NCBI GenBank assembly: GCA_902612345.1
Contig: CACMDE010000007.1
Coordinates: 1-64,000 of the forward strand
DNA: 64,000 bases
Reading direction: 5' to 3'
From: an uncultured Pelagibacteraceae bacterium
GTDB lineage: Bacteria; Pseudomonadota; Alphaproteobacteria; Pelagibacterales; Pelagibacteraceae
The notes under the pieces: model-generated
Databases searched by the model: none
Told to the model about the DNA's origin: nothing
The model's input: the letters and a program-made list of their open reading frames with translations, nothing else
Part shown: positions 53,676 through 62,768 of the stretch, in pieces
How the letters are laid out: the number at the start of each line of letters is the position of its first letter
How positions within the stretch are numbered: position 1 is the first letter of the stretch
Translations under genes and position numbers: made by a program

Positions 53676-55469
53676 ATGCCAAAAAACTTATTTATTGATG
53701 CCTCGCATCCAAATCAAACTAGAGTTGTTCTTAAATCTGAAAATGAAATCGAAGACTACGAATACGAAGGTAAAAATAATAGTCTAATAAAGAATAACAT
53801 ATACCTAGGAAAAGTAAGCAGAATAGAACCTTCTTTACAAGCTGCATTTGTAGATTTTGGAAGAGAAAGACATGGATTTTTATCATTTAATGATATTCAA
53901 AGTGATTACTATCAAATCCCACAAAGCGATATTGAAATAATAAAAAAAGAGGAGGAGGAAACTAGGATTGAATTACAAAAGCAAAGTGAAATTCAAGAAA
54001 AAGATCTGGAAGAAAAAGATTTAGAAGAAAAAATTCTTGAACCAGAAAATAAATTAGAAATTTCTGATGAGGAAAATCAAACTGGCGAGAAAAACTCTGA
54101 AATAAATCAAAATAATTATTCAATAAAAAAAAAGAGATATAAAATCCAAGAGGTTATTAAACCAAATCAAGTAATTCTTGTTCAGGTTCTAAAAGATGAA
54201 AGAGGATTAAAAGGAGCTGCATTAACTACTTTTATATCTATAGCTGGTAAATATACAGTTTTAATGCCCAACACTCCTAAAGGTGGTGGTATATCAAGAA
54301 AAATTTTTAGCCCAATAGAAAGAAAAAAAATTAGACAAATTTTAAATGTCATTGAAATACCTAAAGAGATGGGGCTAATTGTAAGAACAGCCGGCTCAAA
54401 TAAAACAAAAAATGATATAGATAATGATTTAAAAAATTCTATTAAAGTATGGGAAGAAATAAAAAATAAAGCAATGGATTCTTTGGCTCCTTCTATAATC
54501 TTCGAGGAAAGTGATATTATTAAAAGAAGCATTAGAGATATGGTTGACGATGATGTCCAGAGTATTTTTGTGGAAGGTAATGAAGGTTACCAGAAAGCAA
54601 AAATATATATAAAACAGCTGATGCCTAAACAGATAAAAAAAGTGAAAAAATATAGAGAAAAAATACCACTTTTTTTTAAAAATAATATTGAATCAAAACT
54701 TTATGAAATTTACAGAACCGAAGTAAAGCTTAAATCGGGCGGATATCTCGTAATTAATCCTACAGAAGCATTGGTTTCTATTGATGTAAATTCTGGAAAA
54801 TCTATTAAACAAAGGAATGTTGAAAGTACAGCTCTAGATACAAATCTAGAAGCGGCAGAAGAAATTTCAAGACAAATTAAAATAAGAGATTTATCTGGTT
54901 TGATAATTATTGATTTTATTGATATGCATAACTTTTCTAATAGAAGACAGGTTGAGAGAAAATTAAAGGAAAAATGTAGAAAAGATAGAGCTAGAATTCA
55001 AATTGGTAGAATTACTCATTTTGGTTTGTTGGAAATGTCTAGACAGAGACTAAGGGAAAGTAACGTCAAATGGAATATGTCTTTGACTAATGAATCTCAA
55101 GCTTTAAAAATATTAAAATTAGTTGAGATTAAATGTTTAGAAAATAAATCAAAAGAGATAATCATAAACTTAAATAAAAAAATTATAGATTTTCTCTCAA
55201 AAAATAGTGAAGAAGATATAGTTTTTTTTCAAAATAAAAATAAAGTAAAAATTACATTTAAAGAAAATTTAGATTTTGGCATAAATGATTATAAATTAGA
55301 ATTTAAAGCTAAAAATAATAAACTTATTGAAACGATTGAATCTGAAAACATTATTTATAGCAAAAATAATGTTATTAAATTTGAGGATAAAAAGAAAAAG
55401 TATAATAAAACTTTTGTGAAAAAAACAAAAAAAAAATTCTTCAAAAAATATAAAAAAAAATCTAAATAA
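53676..55469 (+). CDS. rne: Ribonuclease E/G without the zinc-link motif
   Basis: This 597-residue protein has an S1 domain (about 38-185) with an acidic Glu-rich insertion at 85-148, then the 5'-sensor and DNase I-like catalytic region. Catalytic Asp residues lie in [11 protein letters not shown] and [27 protein letters not shown] follows, but the CPxCxGxG zinc link expected next is replaced by [13 protein letters not shown] with no cysteine. The long C-terminal scaffold of alphaproteobacterial RNase E is gone; only a Lys-rich tail remains. It processes and decays RNA. Confidence 0.9.
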   Translation: MPKNLFIDASHPNQTRVVLKSENEIEDYEYEGKNNSLIKNNIYLGKVSRIEPSLQAAFVDFGRERHGFLSFNDIQSDYYQIPQSDIEIIKKEEEETRIELQKQSEIQEKDLEEKDLEEKILEPENKLEISDEENQTGEKNSEINQNNYSIKKKRYKIQEVIKPNQVILVQVLKDERGLKGAALTTFISIAGKYTVLMPNTPKGGGISRKIFSPIERKKIRQILNVIEIPKEMGLIVRTAGSNKTKNDIDNDLKNSIKVWEEIKNKAMDSLAPSIIFEESDIIKRSIRDMVDDDVQSIFVEGNEGYQKAKIYIKQLMPKQIKKVKKYREKIPLFFKNNIESKLYEIYRTEVKLKSGGYLVINPTEALVSIDVNSGKSIKQRNVESTALDTNLEAAEEISRQIKIRDLSGLIIIDFIDMHNFSNRRQVERKLKEKCRKDRARIQIGRITHFGLLEMSRQRLRESNVKWNMSLTNESQALKILKLVEIKCLENKSKEIIINLNKKIIDFLSKNSEEDIVFFQNKNKVKITFKENLDFGINDYKLEFKAKNNKLIETIESENIIYSKNNVIKFEDKKKKYNKTFVKKTKKKFFKKYKKKSK

Positions 55470-56238
55470 TGCCCTTCTTTGGTGAAGATGGACTGCCAAT
55501 AAAATTTTTTTTCATTCTTATAGATAAAAATGATTTCCTACCTGATATAACAGCAAATTTCATTGCTTCTGCCATCAAAATTGGATTTTTTGATTTTGCA
55601 ATTGCTGTATTTATCAAAACTCCATCACAACCTAATTCCATCGCCTCTGTGGCATCTGATGCCTGACCGATTCCTGCATCAACTAACAATGGTACATTTA
55701 TTTTTTGCCTAATCAATTTTATGTTCATTTTATTCTGAATTCCTAATCCAGAACCTATGGGAGCAGCTAAAGGCATAATTGCGACAGCTCCAACATTTTC
55801 TAATCTTTTTGCCATTAATGGATCGTCGTTACAATATACCATAACTTCAAAACCTTCTTTACTCAAAATCTCAGTTGATTTTAATGTTTCAATCATTTCA
55901 GGAAATAAAGTTTTTTTGTCACCTAAAATTTCTAATTTTACAAGTTTCCATCCACCGATTTCTCTAGCCAATCTAAGTGTTCTTAATGCATCTTTAGAAT
56001 TAAAGCATCCAGCCGTATTCGGTAAATAGGTTATTTTTTTTGGATTTAAGTAATCCATTAATAAAGGTTTATTTTTATCAATTATGTTTACTCTTCTTAC
56101 AGCAACTGTAACTATCTCAGCCCCAGATGCTTTTACTGCCTTAGCACACTCATTAAAGGATTTATATTTTCCAGTTCCAACAATTAATCTTGAGGTAAAT
56201 TTTTTATTTGAAATTTTAAAATAGTCTTTTTCTTTCAT
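55462..56238 (-). CDS. thiG: Thiazole synthase (ThiG)
   Basis: This 258-residue TIM barrel has [27 protein letters not shown] (with catalytic-region residues), [27 protein letters not shown], and [19 protein letters not shown]. It makes the thiazole phosphate moiety of thiamin from DXP, dehydroglycine and ThiS thiocarboxylate. It overlaps thiS by 1 nt and the convergent RNase gene by 8 nt. It ends with [13 protein letters not shown]. Confidence 0.94.
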   Translation of the reverse strand: MKEKDYFKISNKKFTSRLIVGTGKYKSFNECAKAVKASGAEIVTVAVRRVNIIDKNKPLLMDYLNPKKITYLPNTAGCFNSKDALRTLRLAREIGGWKLVKLEILGDKKTLFPEMIETLKSTEILSKEGFEVMVYCNDDPLMAKRLENVGAVAIMPLAAPIGSGLGIQNKMNIKLIRQKINVPLLVDAGIGQASDATEAMELGCDGVLINTAIAKSKNPILMAEAMKFAVISGRKSFLSIRMKKNFIGSPSSPKKGII

Positions 56239-56456
56239 TATCCTCCACCAATAAAATGAACAATTTCTATTTTATCATTTGATTTTAAAATAATTTTTTT
56301 AATTTTATTCTTTTGGACAATCAAGTTATTTTTTTCAATAGCAATCTTATTTAGAGGAAATTTAAATTTATTTATTAAGATACCTAAATTTATACCTTTA
56401 TCGACGCTAATTATTTTACCATTTAACTTTATTTTTATTTTATTTTTTCTAGCCAT
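56238..56456 (-). CDS. thiS: Thiamin sulfur carrier protein (ThiS)
   Basis: This 72-residue ubiquitin-like protein ends in VHFIGGG, the ThiS tail that is thiocarboxylated by ThiF. It has KIKLNGKII at the start and the [12 protein letters not shown] segment. It passes sulfur to ThiG, encoded 1 nt downstream. No other thiamin gene and no THI-box riboswitch are visible here; the start is only 16 bp from divergent aroQ. Confidence 0.9.
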   Translation of the reverse strand: MARKNKIKIKLNGKIISVDKGINLGILINKFKFPLNKIAIEKNNLIVQKNKIKKIILKSNDKIEIVHFIGGG

Positions 56457-56472
56457 GTATTATAAATAATTT

Positions 56473-56922
56473 GTGCAAAATAATATCATAATAATTAACG
56501 GTCCAAATATAAATTTGTTAGGTGATAGAGATAAATCAATATATGGAACAGAAACCTATCAAGAATTACTAGATAGATGTAAATTAGAGGCTGCAAAAAT
56601 TAAAATAAATGTTGAATTTTATCAATCAAATATTGAGGGAGAAATAGTAACTAAAATACAGGACTCTCGAAAGTTGTTTAATGGGATGATTATAAATGCA
56701 GCAGCTTTCACGCACACATCTGTGGCTATTAGAGATGCTTTAAGTTTATTTAAAAAACCATGTATAGAATTACATATTTCTAATATTCATAATAGAGAAG
56801 AATTCAGACATAAGTCTCTCATAAGTGATGTGGTAACTGGTATTATATGTGGTCTAGGTACCTATGGCTATATTTTAGCCATAAATTCAATTTATGAAAT
56901 GATCCAAAATGGAAATAAATAA
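56473..56922 (+). CDS. aroQ: 3-dehydroquinate dehydratase, type II (AroQ)
   Basis: This 149-residue protein starts at GTG (56473). It has INGPNINLLGDRDKSIYG with the catalytic Tyr, EFYQSNIEGEIVTKIQ, INAAAFTHTSVAIRDAL and ELHISNIHNREEFRHKSL. It dehydrates 3-dehydroquinate in the shikimate pathway. It overlaps accB by 14 nt, the common alphaproteobacterial aroQ-accB-accC order. Confidence 0.95.
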   Translation: MQNNIIIINGPNINLLGDRDKSIYGTETYQELLDRCKLEAAKIKINVEFYQSNIEGEIVTKIQDSRKLFNGMIINAAAFTHTSVAIRDALSLFKKPCIELHISNIHNREEFRHKSLISDVVTGIICGLGTYGYILAINSIYEMIQNGNK

Positions 56923-57331
56923 AAAAATTATTAAAGAATTAAGAGATTGTTTAGATGAGTTTAACTTAAACGAAATTGAATATTCATACAAAGATACAAA
57001 AATTAAAGTTTCTAAGAAATCAAATACTGAAGTTATATCCTCTGCTCCAGTAGTATCAAGTGGAAGTAATGTTAAAACAATTCAAGAAGAAACCTCTGGA
57101 AATAAAGTTACTTCTCCAATTATAGGAACAGCATATCTTGCGCCAGAACCAGGAGGAAAATTATTTGCTGAAGTAGGTAAAAAAATTAAAAAAGGTGATA
57201 CAATTATGATTGTTGAGGCAATGAAAACAATGAATCATGTTCCAAGTACTTTTGATGGTATTGTAAAAGAAGTGTGTGTATCCGATGGTCAGCCAGTTGA
57301 GTTTGGTCAAACTCTAATAATAATCGAGTAA
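56909..57331 (+). CDS. accB: Biotin carboxyl carrier protein of acetyl-CoA carboxylase (AccB)
   Basis: This 140-residue protein has a helical N-terminus, a short Ser/Val-rich linker (about 38-64), and the biotinyl domain with biotinylated K106 in EAMKTMNHV. SPIIGTAYLAPEPGG precedes it. It carries carboxybiotin between AccC and the carboxyltransferase in fatty-acid synthesis. The gene abuts accC (0 bp). Confidence 0.95.
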   Translation: MEINKKIIKELRDCLDEFNLNEIEYSYKDTKIKVSKKSNTEVISSAPVVSSGSNVKTIQEETSGNKVTSPIIGTAYLAPEPGGKLFAEVGKKIKKGDTIMIVEAMKTMNHVPSTFDGIVKEVCVSDGQPVEFGQTLIIIE

Positions 57332-58669
57332 ATGTTTAAAAAAATTTTGATAGCAAACCGTGGTGAGATAGCTGTAAGAATAATTAGAGCTTGCAAAGAA
57401 TGGGGAATTTCTACTGTAGCAATTCACTCTGATGTTGATAGAGAAAGTATGCATGTAAAATTAGCTGATGAGAGCATATGTATTGGTTCTCATCAACCTG
57501 CAAATAGTTATTTAAATATACCAGCTATTTTGTCTGCAATAGAATTAACTAATGCAGAGGCTGTACATCCTGGATATGGATTTCTATCAGAAAATTATAA
57601 TTTTGCGAAAATCTTAGAAGAAAATAATATTAAGTTTATTGGACCTAGTTCTAAACATATAAAGATGATGGGAGATAAAATTCAGGCAAAAAAAATAGCA
57701 ATGGAGTATGGCCTGCCTGTTATTGAAGGATCTGAGGGTGGAGTAAAAGATATTAAAGATGCTAAAGAAATTTTGAAATCAACAGGGCTTCCAGTTTTAA
57801 TAAAAGCTGCAGGAGGAGGAGGTGGTAAAGGAATGAAAATAGTCAAAATTGAAAGCGAATTTGAAAATCTTTTTCTTACAGCAAAATCAGAAGCAAAAAA
57901 ATACTTTGGTAATGATGAAGTATATATAGAAAAATTTTTTGAAAATCCAAGACATATTGAAGTTCAAATTTTAGCAGGGAAAAATAGAGTTATTCATCTG
58001 TATGAGAGAGATTGCTCAGTTCAAAGAAGACATCAAAAACTTATTGAAGAAACACCTAGTCCTGTCCTGAACAAAGAAACTAGAGAGGATTTGTTTAAGA
58101 AAACTTTAAATATGGTTGAAAAAATTGGATACGAGGGAGCTGGCACGGTTGAGTTTATTTACGAAGATGGAAAATTTTATTTCTTGGAAATGAATACAAG
58201 AGTTCAAGTTGAGCATCCTGTAACTGAGGTTGTTACAGGCATTGATATTATTAAAGAACAAATTTGGATAGCTTACTCTGGAGATACTGCTCTTGTGCAA
58301 AAAGATATACAACCGAGAGGTCATGCAATTGAGTGTCGAATAAATGCTGAAGATCCGTCAAAAAATTTTCAACCATCTCCAGGAACTATCGGTATGTGTC
58401 ATCAGCCATCTGGTTTTCGTACAAGGGTTGATGGGGCAATATATCAAGGATATAAAGTTACTCCTTATTATGACAGTATGGTTTGTAAACTAATATGTCA
58501 TGGAAGAAATAGAACAGAGGCAATACAAAGAATGAATAGATCTTTAGATGAGTTTGTTATTGAAGGCATTACAACAACTATTGAACTTCATAAAAAATTA
58601 ATAAATCATAAAAAATTTATCAATTCTGACTTTAATGTTACTTGGTTAGATAACGAAAAAATTATATAA
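57332..58669 (+). CDS. accC: Acetyl-CoA carboxylase biotin carboxylase subunit (AccC)
   Basis: This 445-residue ATP-grasp protein has ILIANRGEIAVRIIRAC, VHPGYGFLSEN, the Gly-rich AAGGGGGKGMK loop, ERDCSVQRRHQK and EMNTRVQVEHPVTE. It carboxylates biotin on AccB with ATP and bicarbonate. Its stop overlaps the convergent DUF2155 gene by 8 nt. Standard length for the family. Confidence 0.96.
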   Translation: MFKKILIANRGEIAVRIIRACKEWGISTVAIHSDVDRESMHVKLADESICIGSHQPANSYLNIPAILSAIELTNAEAVHPGYGFLSENYNFAKILEENNIKFIGPSSKHIKMMGDKIQAKKIAMEYGLPVIEGSEGGVKDIKDAKEILKSTGLPVLIKAAGGGGGKGMKIVKIESEFENLFLTAKSEAKKYFGNDEVYIEKFFENPRHIEVQILAGKNRVIHLYERDCSVQRRHQKLIEETPSPVLNKETREDLFKKTLNMVEKIGYEGAGTVEFIYEDGKFYFLEMNTRVQVEHPVTEVVTGIDIIKEQIWIAYSGDTALVQKDIQPRGHAIECRINAEDPSKNFQPSPGTIGMCHQPSGFRTRVDGAIYQGYKVTPYYDSMVCKLICHGRNRTEAIQRMNRSLDEFVIEGITTTIELHKKLINHKKFINSDFNVTWLDNEKII

Positions 58670-59072
58670 TTTTACAAGAGCTTAGCCACAGATCATATAC
58701 AGGGTGATCAAATGGATTTAATGTAGGGCTTGAAGAAAAAGTCCATCCATTGAATACAAAAACTTTTTCATTATTGGAGATATTTAAATCTTTAACTTGT
58801 ATATATGCAGTTATTTCAGGATCGTCATCAAATTTAGAATTTTCACATTTTAAAACTTTAATAAGTAAATTTTGATATTTTTTCTCCTCTCCAATATTAA
58901 ATTTTAATATTGTATTTTTTGAGCTCACTTTATCTAAAACATTTATTTCGACAACTACATTATATTGATCATTACTTGTGTCTTGTGCATCAGAAATAGA
59001 AATATTTATAAATATTACTAATAAAAGTAAAAGATTAGCTATTCCAAGATTTATATTTTTTTTTATTTGCAT
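58662..59072 (-). CDS. DUF2155-domain periplasmic protein
   Basis: I chose the ATG at 59072 (136 residues); a longer reading frame to 59144 lies inside the NDUFA12 gene and lacks a signal peptide at its start. From this Met there is an Arg-less Lys-rich n-region, a hydrophobic stretch (about 10-26) and probable cleavage near SDA. The DUF2155 domain follows: LDKVSSKNTILKFNIGEE, LLIKVLKCENSKFDDDPEI and VFNGWTFSSSPTLNPFDHP split by strand. Function unknown; next to NDUFA12 in many alphaproteobacteria. Overlaps that gene by 38 nt. Confidence 0.85.
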   Translation of the reverse strand: MQIKKNINLGIANLLLLLVIFINISISDAQDTSNDQYNVVVEINVLDKVSSKNTILKFNIGEEKKYQNLLIKVLKCENSKFDDDPEITAYIQVKDLNISNNEKVFVFNGWTFSSSPTLNPFDHPVYDLWLSSCKII

Positions 59073-59397
59073 TCTGATTTTTTTGTGGATTGTAAGCTTT
59101 TTCTGTTCCAGTTTGATTAGGTAAATGTTTTTTTTGCCAGTCATATTTTTTTAGATCGTGAGTATCCTCTATTTTATTTTTAATAGAATGTATCCACGAA
59201 TACCAATCTACAGGAATTTTAGTAGCTTCAATTTCACCTTTGTAAATAACCCACCTTTTTTTTCTTTTTTTGTTTTCATAATATTTATTTCCGAACTCAT
59301 CTTCTCCAACAAAATTTCCAAAAAAAATTGTTTGCAATCTTGTTCCAAAAGTTTGGCGATTCCACCAAGTCAAAATTTCTTTAATGAATGTCAACAT
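59035..59397 (-). CDS. NDUFA12-family NADH:ubiquinone oxidoreductase accessory protein
   Basis: I chose the ATG at 59397 (120 residues) rather than an upstream TTG. It has LTWWNRQTFGTRLQT, GNFVGEDEFGNKYYE, the RRWVIYKGE-like KKRWVIYKGEIEAT and a VDWYSWIHS segment, all diagnostic of NDUFA12. This is a supernumerary complex I subunit in alphaproteobacteria and mitochondria. The C-terminal tail is Asn/Lys rich. Its 3' end overlaps the DUF2155 gene by 38 nt. Confidence 0.92.
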   Translation of the reverse strand: MLTFIKEILTWWNRQTFGTRLQTIFFGNFVGEDEFGNKYYENKKRKKRWVIYKGEIEATKIPVDWYSWIHSIKNKIEDTHDLKKYDWQKKHLPNQTGTEKAYNPQKNQNANKKKYKSWNS

Positions 59398-59488
59398 AAT
59401 TATTTTCAATTTCTAATTGTAAAAAAAAAATTAGACTAAATTTGAATTATGTATATACATTAAATAGTTAAACTTAAAAGATTTTTAT

Positions 59489-60313
59489 ATGGCAAAATAT
59501 ATAGTTGAAACTTATTATACATGTAGCTTTAAAGTTAAGCATTATTTAGATGATATAAGTAATAATCAGCTCGATCAACTTGATAAAAGAGATGATGGAG
59601 AATTTGAAATTTTAGATGTTAAATTTGATAAAAGAAATACTAAAAATTTGGAAAAAAATTCAGCAAATATAGAAATAAAATATAAAGAATCACTTGAAAC
59701 ACAAAATAATGAAAATCTTAATAATTCCCCAAAAAATACTTTTTTAAACAACGCATTTAAAGAAAAAGTTACAAAAAGATTTGGTATGCCAGATAGAAGG
59801 AAGGGGTATATACAAAAGGCTACTATTGGCGATCATAAAGTGTATCTTCATACAGGAGAATACGAAGACGGAAAAATTGGAGAAATTTTTATTGATACTT
59901 CAAAAGAAGGAGAATTAGTTAAAGCCTTAATGAATAACTTTGCAATTGCAATATCATTAGGCTTACAATACGGAGTACCACTGGATGAATTCGTAAGTGC
60001 ATTTATAGGTACAAAATTTGAACCTTCAGGTAAAGTTCAAGGGAATGACAGAATACTAAGTGCTTCCTCAATACTTGACTATATTTTTAGAGAATTGGCT
60101 ATTTCATACCTTAATAGAGAGGATCTTGCTCATACACCTTCAATTTTAAATAAAGATTCTAATAGCGAGACAGATCAAAATAACGATGAACAAAACCAAT
60201 TTATAAAATTAGTAAAAGACATAACTAGTAAAGGCTTTGTTAGAAATAATTATAGAGAAAAATTAGTAGATCTTTCAGATATAAAACTTAATTTAAAAGG
60301 TAAGAAAAAATAA
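59489..60313 (+). CDS. Stand-alone protein similar to the C-terminal (TSCPD) region of B12-dependent ribonucleotide reductase
   Basis: This 274-residue protein has an N-terminal charged segment (1-95) with no recognised domain. Residues about 100-215 resemble the extreme C-terminal part of alphaproteobacterial Nrd[57 protein letters not shown] and [13 protein letters not shown]. This region contains the TSCPD domain. No radical, B12 or catalytic-cysteine motif of the reductase is present. It may be a separated NrdJ tail acting in trans or a nucleotide-binding regulator. It diverges from NDUFA12. Confidence 0.82.
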   Translation: MAKYIVETYYTCSFKVKHYLDDISNNQLDQLDKRDDGEFEILDVKFDKRNTKNLEKNSANIEIKYKESLETQNNENLNNSPKNTFLNNAFKEKVTKRFGMPDRRKGYIQKATIGDHKVYLHTGEYEDGKIGEIFIDTSKEGELVKALMNNFAIAISLGLQYGVPLDEFVSAFIGTKFEPSGKVQGNDRILSASSILDYIFRELAISYLNREDLAHTPSILNKDSNSETDQNNDEQNQFIKLVKDITSKGFVRNNYREKLVDLSDIKLNLKGKKK

Positions 60314-60314
60314 A

Positions 60315-62105
60315 TTAGTCAATTTTATTTAAGATTTTTAAATTTAATTCTTTTAACTGTTTTTCATTAATATCTGAAGGGGCATTCATCATTAGATCCT
60401 GAGCATTTTGATTCATTGGAAACATTGTAACCTCTCTTATATTTTTTTCATCGGCCAAAAGCATTACAATTCTATCAATTCCAGGAGCTATACCTCCATG
60501 AGGTGGTGCTCCATAACTTAATGCATTAATCATCCCACTAAATTTTTCATTAACTACATTTTTATCGTATCCAGCAATAGAAAATAACTTATACATTAAT
60601 TCTGGTATATGATTTCTAATTGCACCTGACGACAGCTCAACTCCATTACAAACAATATCATATTGATATGCTTTTAAATCTAAAGGCTTAGATAAATCTA
60701 GATTATTTGGATCTCCTTGGGGCATAGAAAATGGATTGTGACTAAAATTTATTTTTGAAGTCTCTTTATCAAGCTCAAAAATTGGAAAGTCTGTTATCCA
60801 ACAAAAAGCAAAGGCTGCTTTATCAATTATGTTAAGATCCTCACCAATTTTATTTCTAGATTTAGACATAATTTCATAGATATCATTTTCCTTGCTGCAA
60901 GACATAAAAATACTATCACCAATCTCAGCATTAGTAATTTTCATTATCTTTTTTAAAGAATCTGATGAGAAAAATTTACCAATTGGACCTTTTCCAGCTA
61001 ATTGATTTCCATCTTTTTCAATAGAAAGGTATGCTAACCCATTCCACCCTTGCTCTTTCGCCCACTTATCAATATTGTCAAAAAAACTTCTCGGTTTGTT
61101 AATAGTTTTTTTTGTGACTATAGCTTTAATTAACGATCCAGATTTTGATAATCTTTTAAATATTTCAAAAGTTATATCTTCTCTACTAAAAATTTCTGAT
61201 ATATCATGAATTAATAGAGGGTTTCGTAAATCTGGTTTATCTGTCCCGTATTTATTCATAGACTCTTTAAATGGAATTCTTGGAAATTTTTCAAACATCA
61301 TTTTCTTTTTTGAAAAATTTTTAAAAAGACTTACCATCAGCTTTTCTATAACTTCAAAAATATCATCTTGTTCTACAAAAGACATTTCAATATCTAATTG
61401 GTAAAATTCACCTGGGCTTCTGTCAGCTCTTGCATCTTCATCTCTAAAACAAGGTGCAATTTGAAAATATCTGTCAAAACCCGAAACCATAATTAATTGC
61501 TTAAACTGCTGAGGTGCCTGTGGTAAAGCATAAAACTTGCCAGGATTTAGTCTACTGGGCACTAAAAAATCTCTTGCCCCTTCTGGGCTTGATGACGTTA
61601 AAATTGGTGTTTGAAATTCATTAAAACCTAATTTTTCCATTTCTTTTCTTATGAATGAAATAACCTTGGATCTTAGAATAATATTACTATGAATTTTTTT
61701 TCTCCTTAAGTCTAAAAATCTATACTTAAGTCTTATTTCCTCAGCATATTCTTGATCTGAAAAGACTGGCAATGGAAGCTCTTTTGTCTTTCCTAGAATT
61801 TGAATTGCATTAATTTTGATCTCTATTTGTCCTGTGGGAATTTCTTTATTTACTGTTTCAGGCGTTCTTTCTAATACATTTCCTTCAATTTTTATAACAG
61901 TTTCAAGAGGAATTTTTTCTAATTTAGAAAAATTTTTATTACCTTTATCTACAATACATTGTGTAAATCCAAAATTATCTCTTAAATCAATAAATAATAG
62001 ATTGCCATGGTCTCGCTTTTTATGAACCCATCCTGATAGTAAAACATTTTTATTAACATGCTTTTTATTTAATTCATTGCAGTTATGTGTGCGGTATTTA
62101 TTCAA
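60315..62105 (-). CDS. aspS: Aspartyl-tRNA synthetase, probably non-discriminating
   Basis: This 596-residue class IIb synthetase has an N-terminal OB-fold with GWVHKKRDHGNLLFIDLRD, motif 2 in FRDEDARADRSPGEFYQLD, the QAPQQFKQLIMVSGFDRYFQI pocket and motif 3 in GIDRIVMLL. A His follows KKRD in the anticodon-binding domain (H34), as in synthetases that charge both tRNA-Asp and tRNA-Asn; discriminating E. coli enzyme has Leu there. It therefore probably works with a GatCAB amidotransferase. It abuts hda (0 bp). Confidence 0.94.
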   Translation of the reverse strand: MNKYRTHNCNELNKKHVNKNVLLSGWVHKKRDHGNLLFIDLRDNFGFTQCIVDKGNKNFSKLEKIPLETVIKIEGNVLERTPETVNKEIPTGQIEIKINAIQILGKTKELPLPVFSDQEYAEEIRLKYRFLDLRRKKIHSNIILRSKVISFIRKEMEKLGFNEFQTPILTSSSPEGARDFLVPSRLNPGKFYALPQAPQQFKQLIMVSGFDRYFQIAPCFRDEDARADRSPGEFYQLDIEMSFVEQDDIFEVIEKLMVSLFKNFSKKKMMFEKFPRIPFKESMNKYGTDKPDLRNPLLIHDISEIFSREDITFEIFKRLSKSGSLIKAIVTKKTINKPRSFFDNIDKWAKEQGWNGLAYLSIEKDGNQLAGKGPIGKFFSSDSLKKIMKITNAEIGDSIFMSCSKENDIYEIMSKSRNKIGEDLNIIDKAAFAFCWITDFPIFELDKETSKINFSHNPFSMPQGDPNNLDLSKPLDLKAYQYDIVCNGVELSSGAIRNHIPELMYKLFSIAGYDKNVVNEKFSGMINALSYGAPPHGGIAPGIDRIVMLLADEKNIREVTMFPMNQNAQDLMMNAPSDINEKQLKELNLKILNKID

Positions 62106-62768
62106 TTATTCCTCTAAAATTATTTTTATTGATTTATAATCAATTGGTTTTTTATTTATTAAACTAAACTGATCTACTTTATATATAAAATCTAATATTT
62201 TACCATACGACCTTTCAATTCTTTTAGTTATATATTCTATAATTTTTTTCTCAATTTTTATTTGTCTGTCAGAAAAATGTTTTAAAATTAATGCAAAAAT
62301 CATATCATCATCAGGCTGATCAATTCTAGCAAATATACAATTTTTTAACCGAGATTTTAAATCTGGTAGAGAAAAATTAATTGAATTTATTGGGTTAATT
62401 GAATTAATTATTAAATATTTATTATATTGCTCAGCAAAGTTTATTAAAGAATAAAGTATTTTTTCATCAGATATATAATTCATATTATCTAAAATTATAT
62501 TTTCATGAAATCTTATTTTATTGAAAAATTCATTATTAATTTCATCTGTTTTAATAATTATTGCTTTATTTTTTTTCTTAAATATTTCAGATAAGTGACT
62601 TTTACCAGAATATTTTTCACCATAAATATTTAGGATATTTTTTTCCCATTTCGGCCATGTCTCAATTAAACTAAATGCAAAATAATTACACTTTGATACA
62701 AAAAAATCATCGTAAGCAAAGTTTTGTTTTTGTTCAAATTTTAATAAAGTTTGATTTAATTTATTCAT
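62106..62768 (-). CDS. hda: DnaA-like AAA+ protein (Hda/HdaA)
   Basis: This 220-residue protein is related to the DnaA AAA+ domain. It has FAYDDFFVSKCNYFAF, a Walker A-like GEKYSGKSHL, LDNMNYISDEKILYSLIN as the Walker B region, SLPDLKSRLKNC, and a late EKKIIEYITKRIERSYGKI lid. Hda with the DNA clamp promotes DnaA-ATP hydrolysis to limit re-initiation. It has no DNA-binding domain IV. Its position between aspS and the DUF2066-purM genes matches alphaproteobacterial synteny. It overlaps the DUF2066 gene by 8 nt. Confidence 0.85.
   Translation of the reverse strand: MNKLNQTLLKFEQKQNFAYDDFFVSKCNYFAFSLIETWPKWEKNILNIYGEKYSGKSHLSEIFKKKNKAIIIKTDEINNEFFNKIRFHENIILDNMNYISDEKILYSLINFAEQYNKYLIINSINPINSINFSLPDLKSRLKNCIFARIDQPDDDMIFALILKHFSDRQIKIEKKIIEYITKRIERSYGKILDFIYKVDQFSLINKKPIDYKSIKIILEE

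Noticed and set aside
54182-54532. 116-residue antisense open frame opposite RNase E/G
   Set aside because: It mirrors a conserved catalytic-region coding sequence and has shadow-like hydrophobic composition.
56457-56472. THI-box riboswitch before thiS
   Set aside because: Only 16 bp separate thiS from divergent aroQ, too short for a TPP riboswitch.
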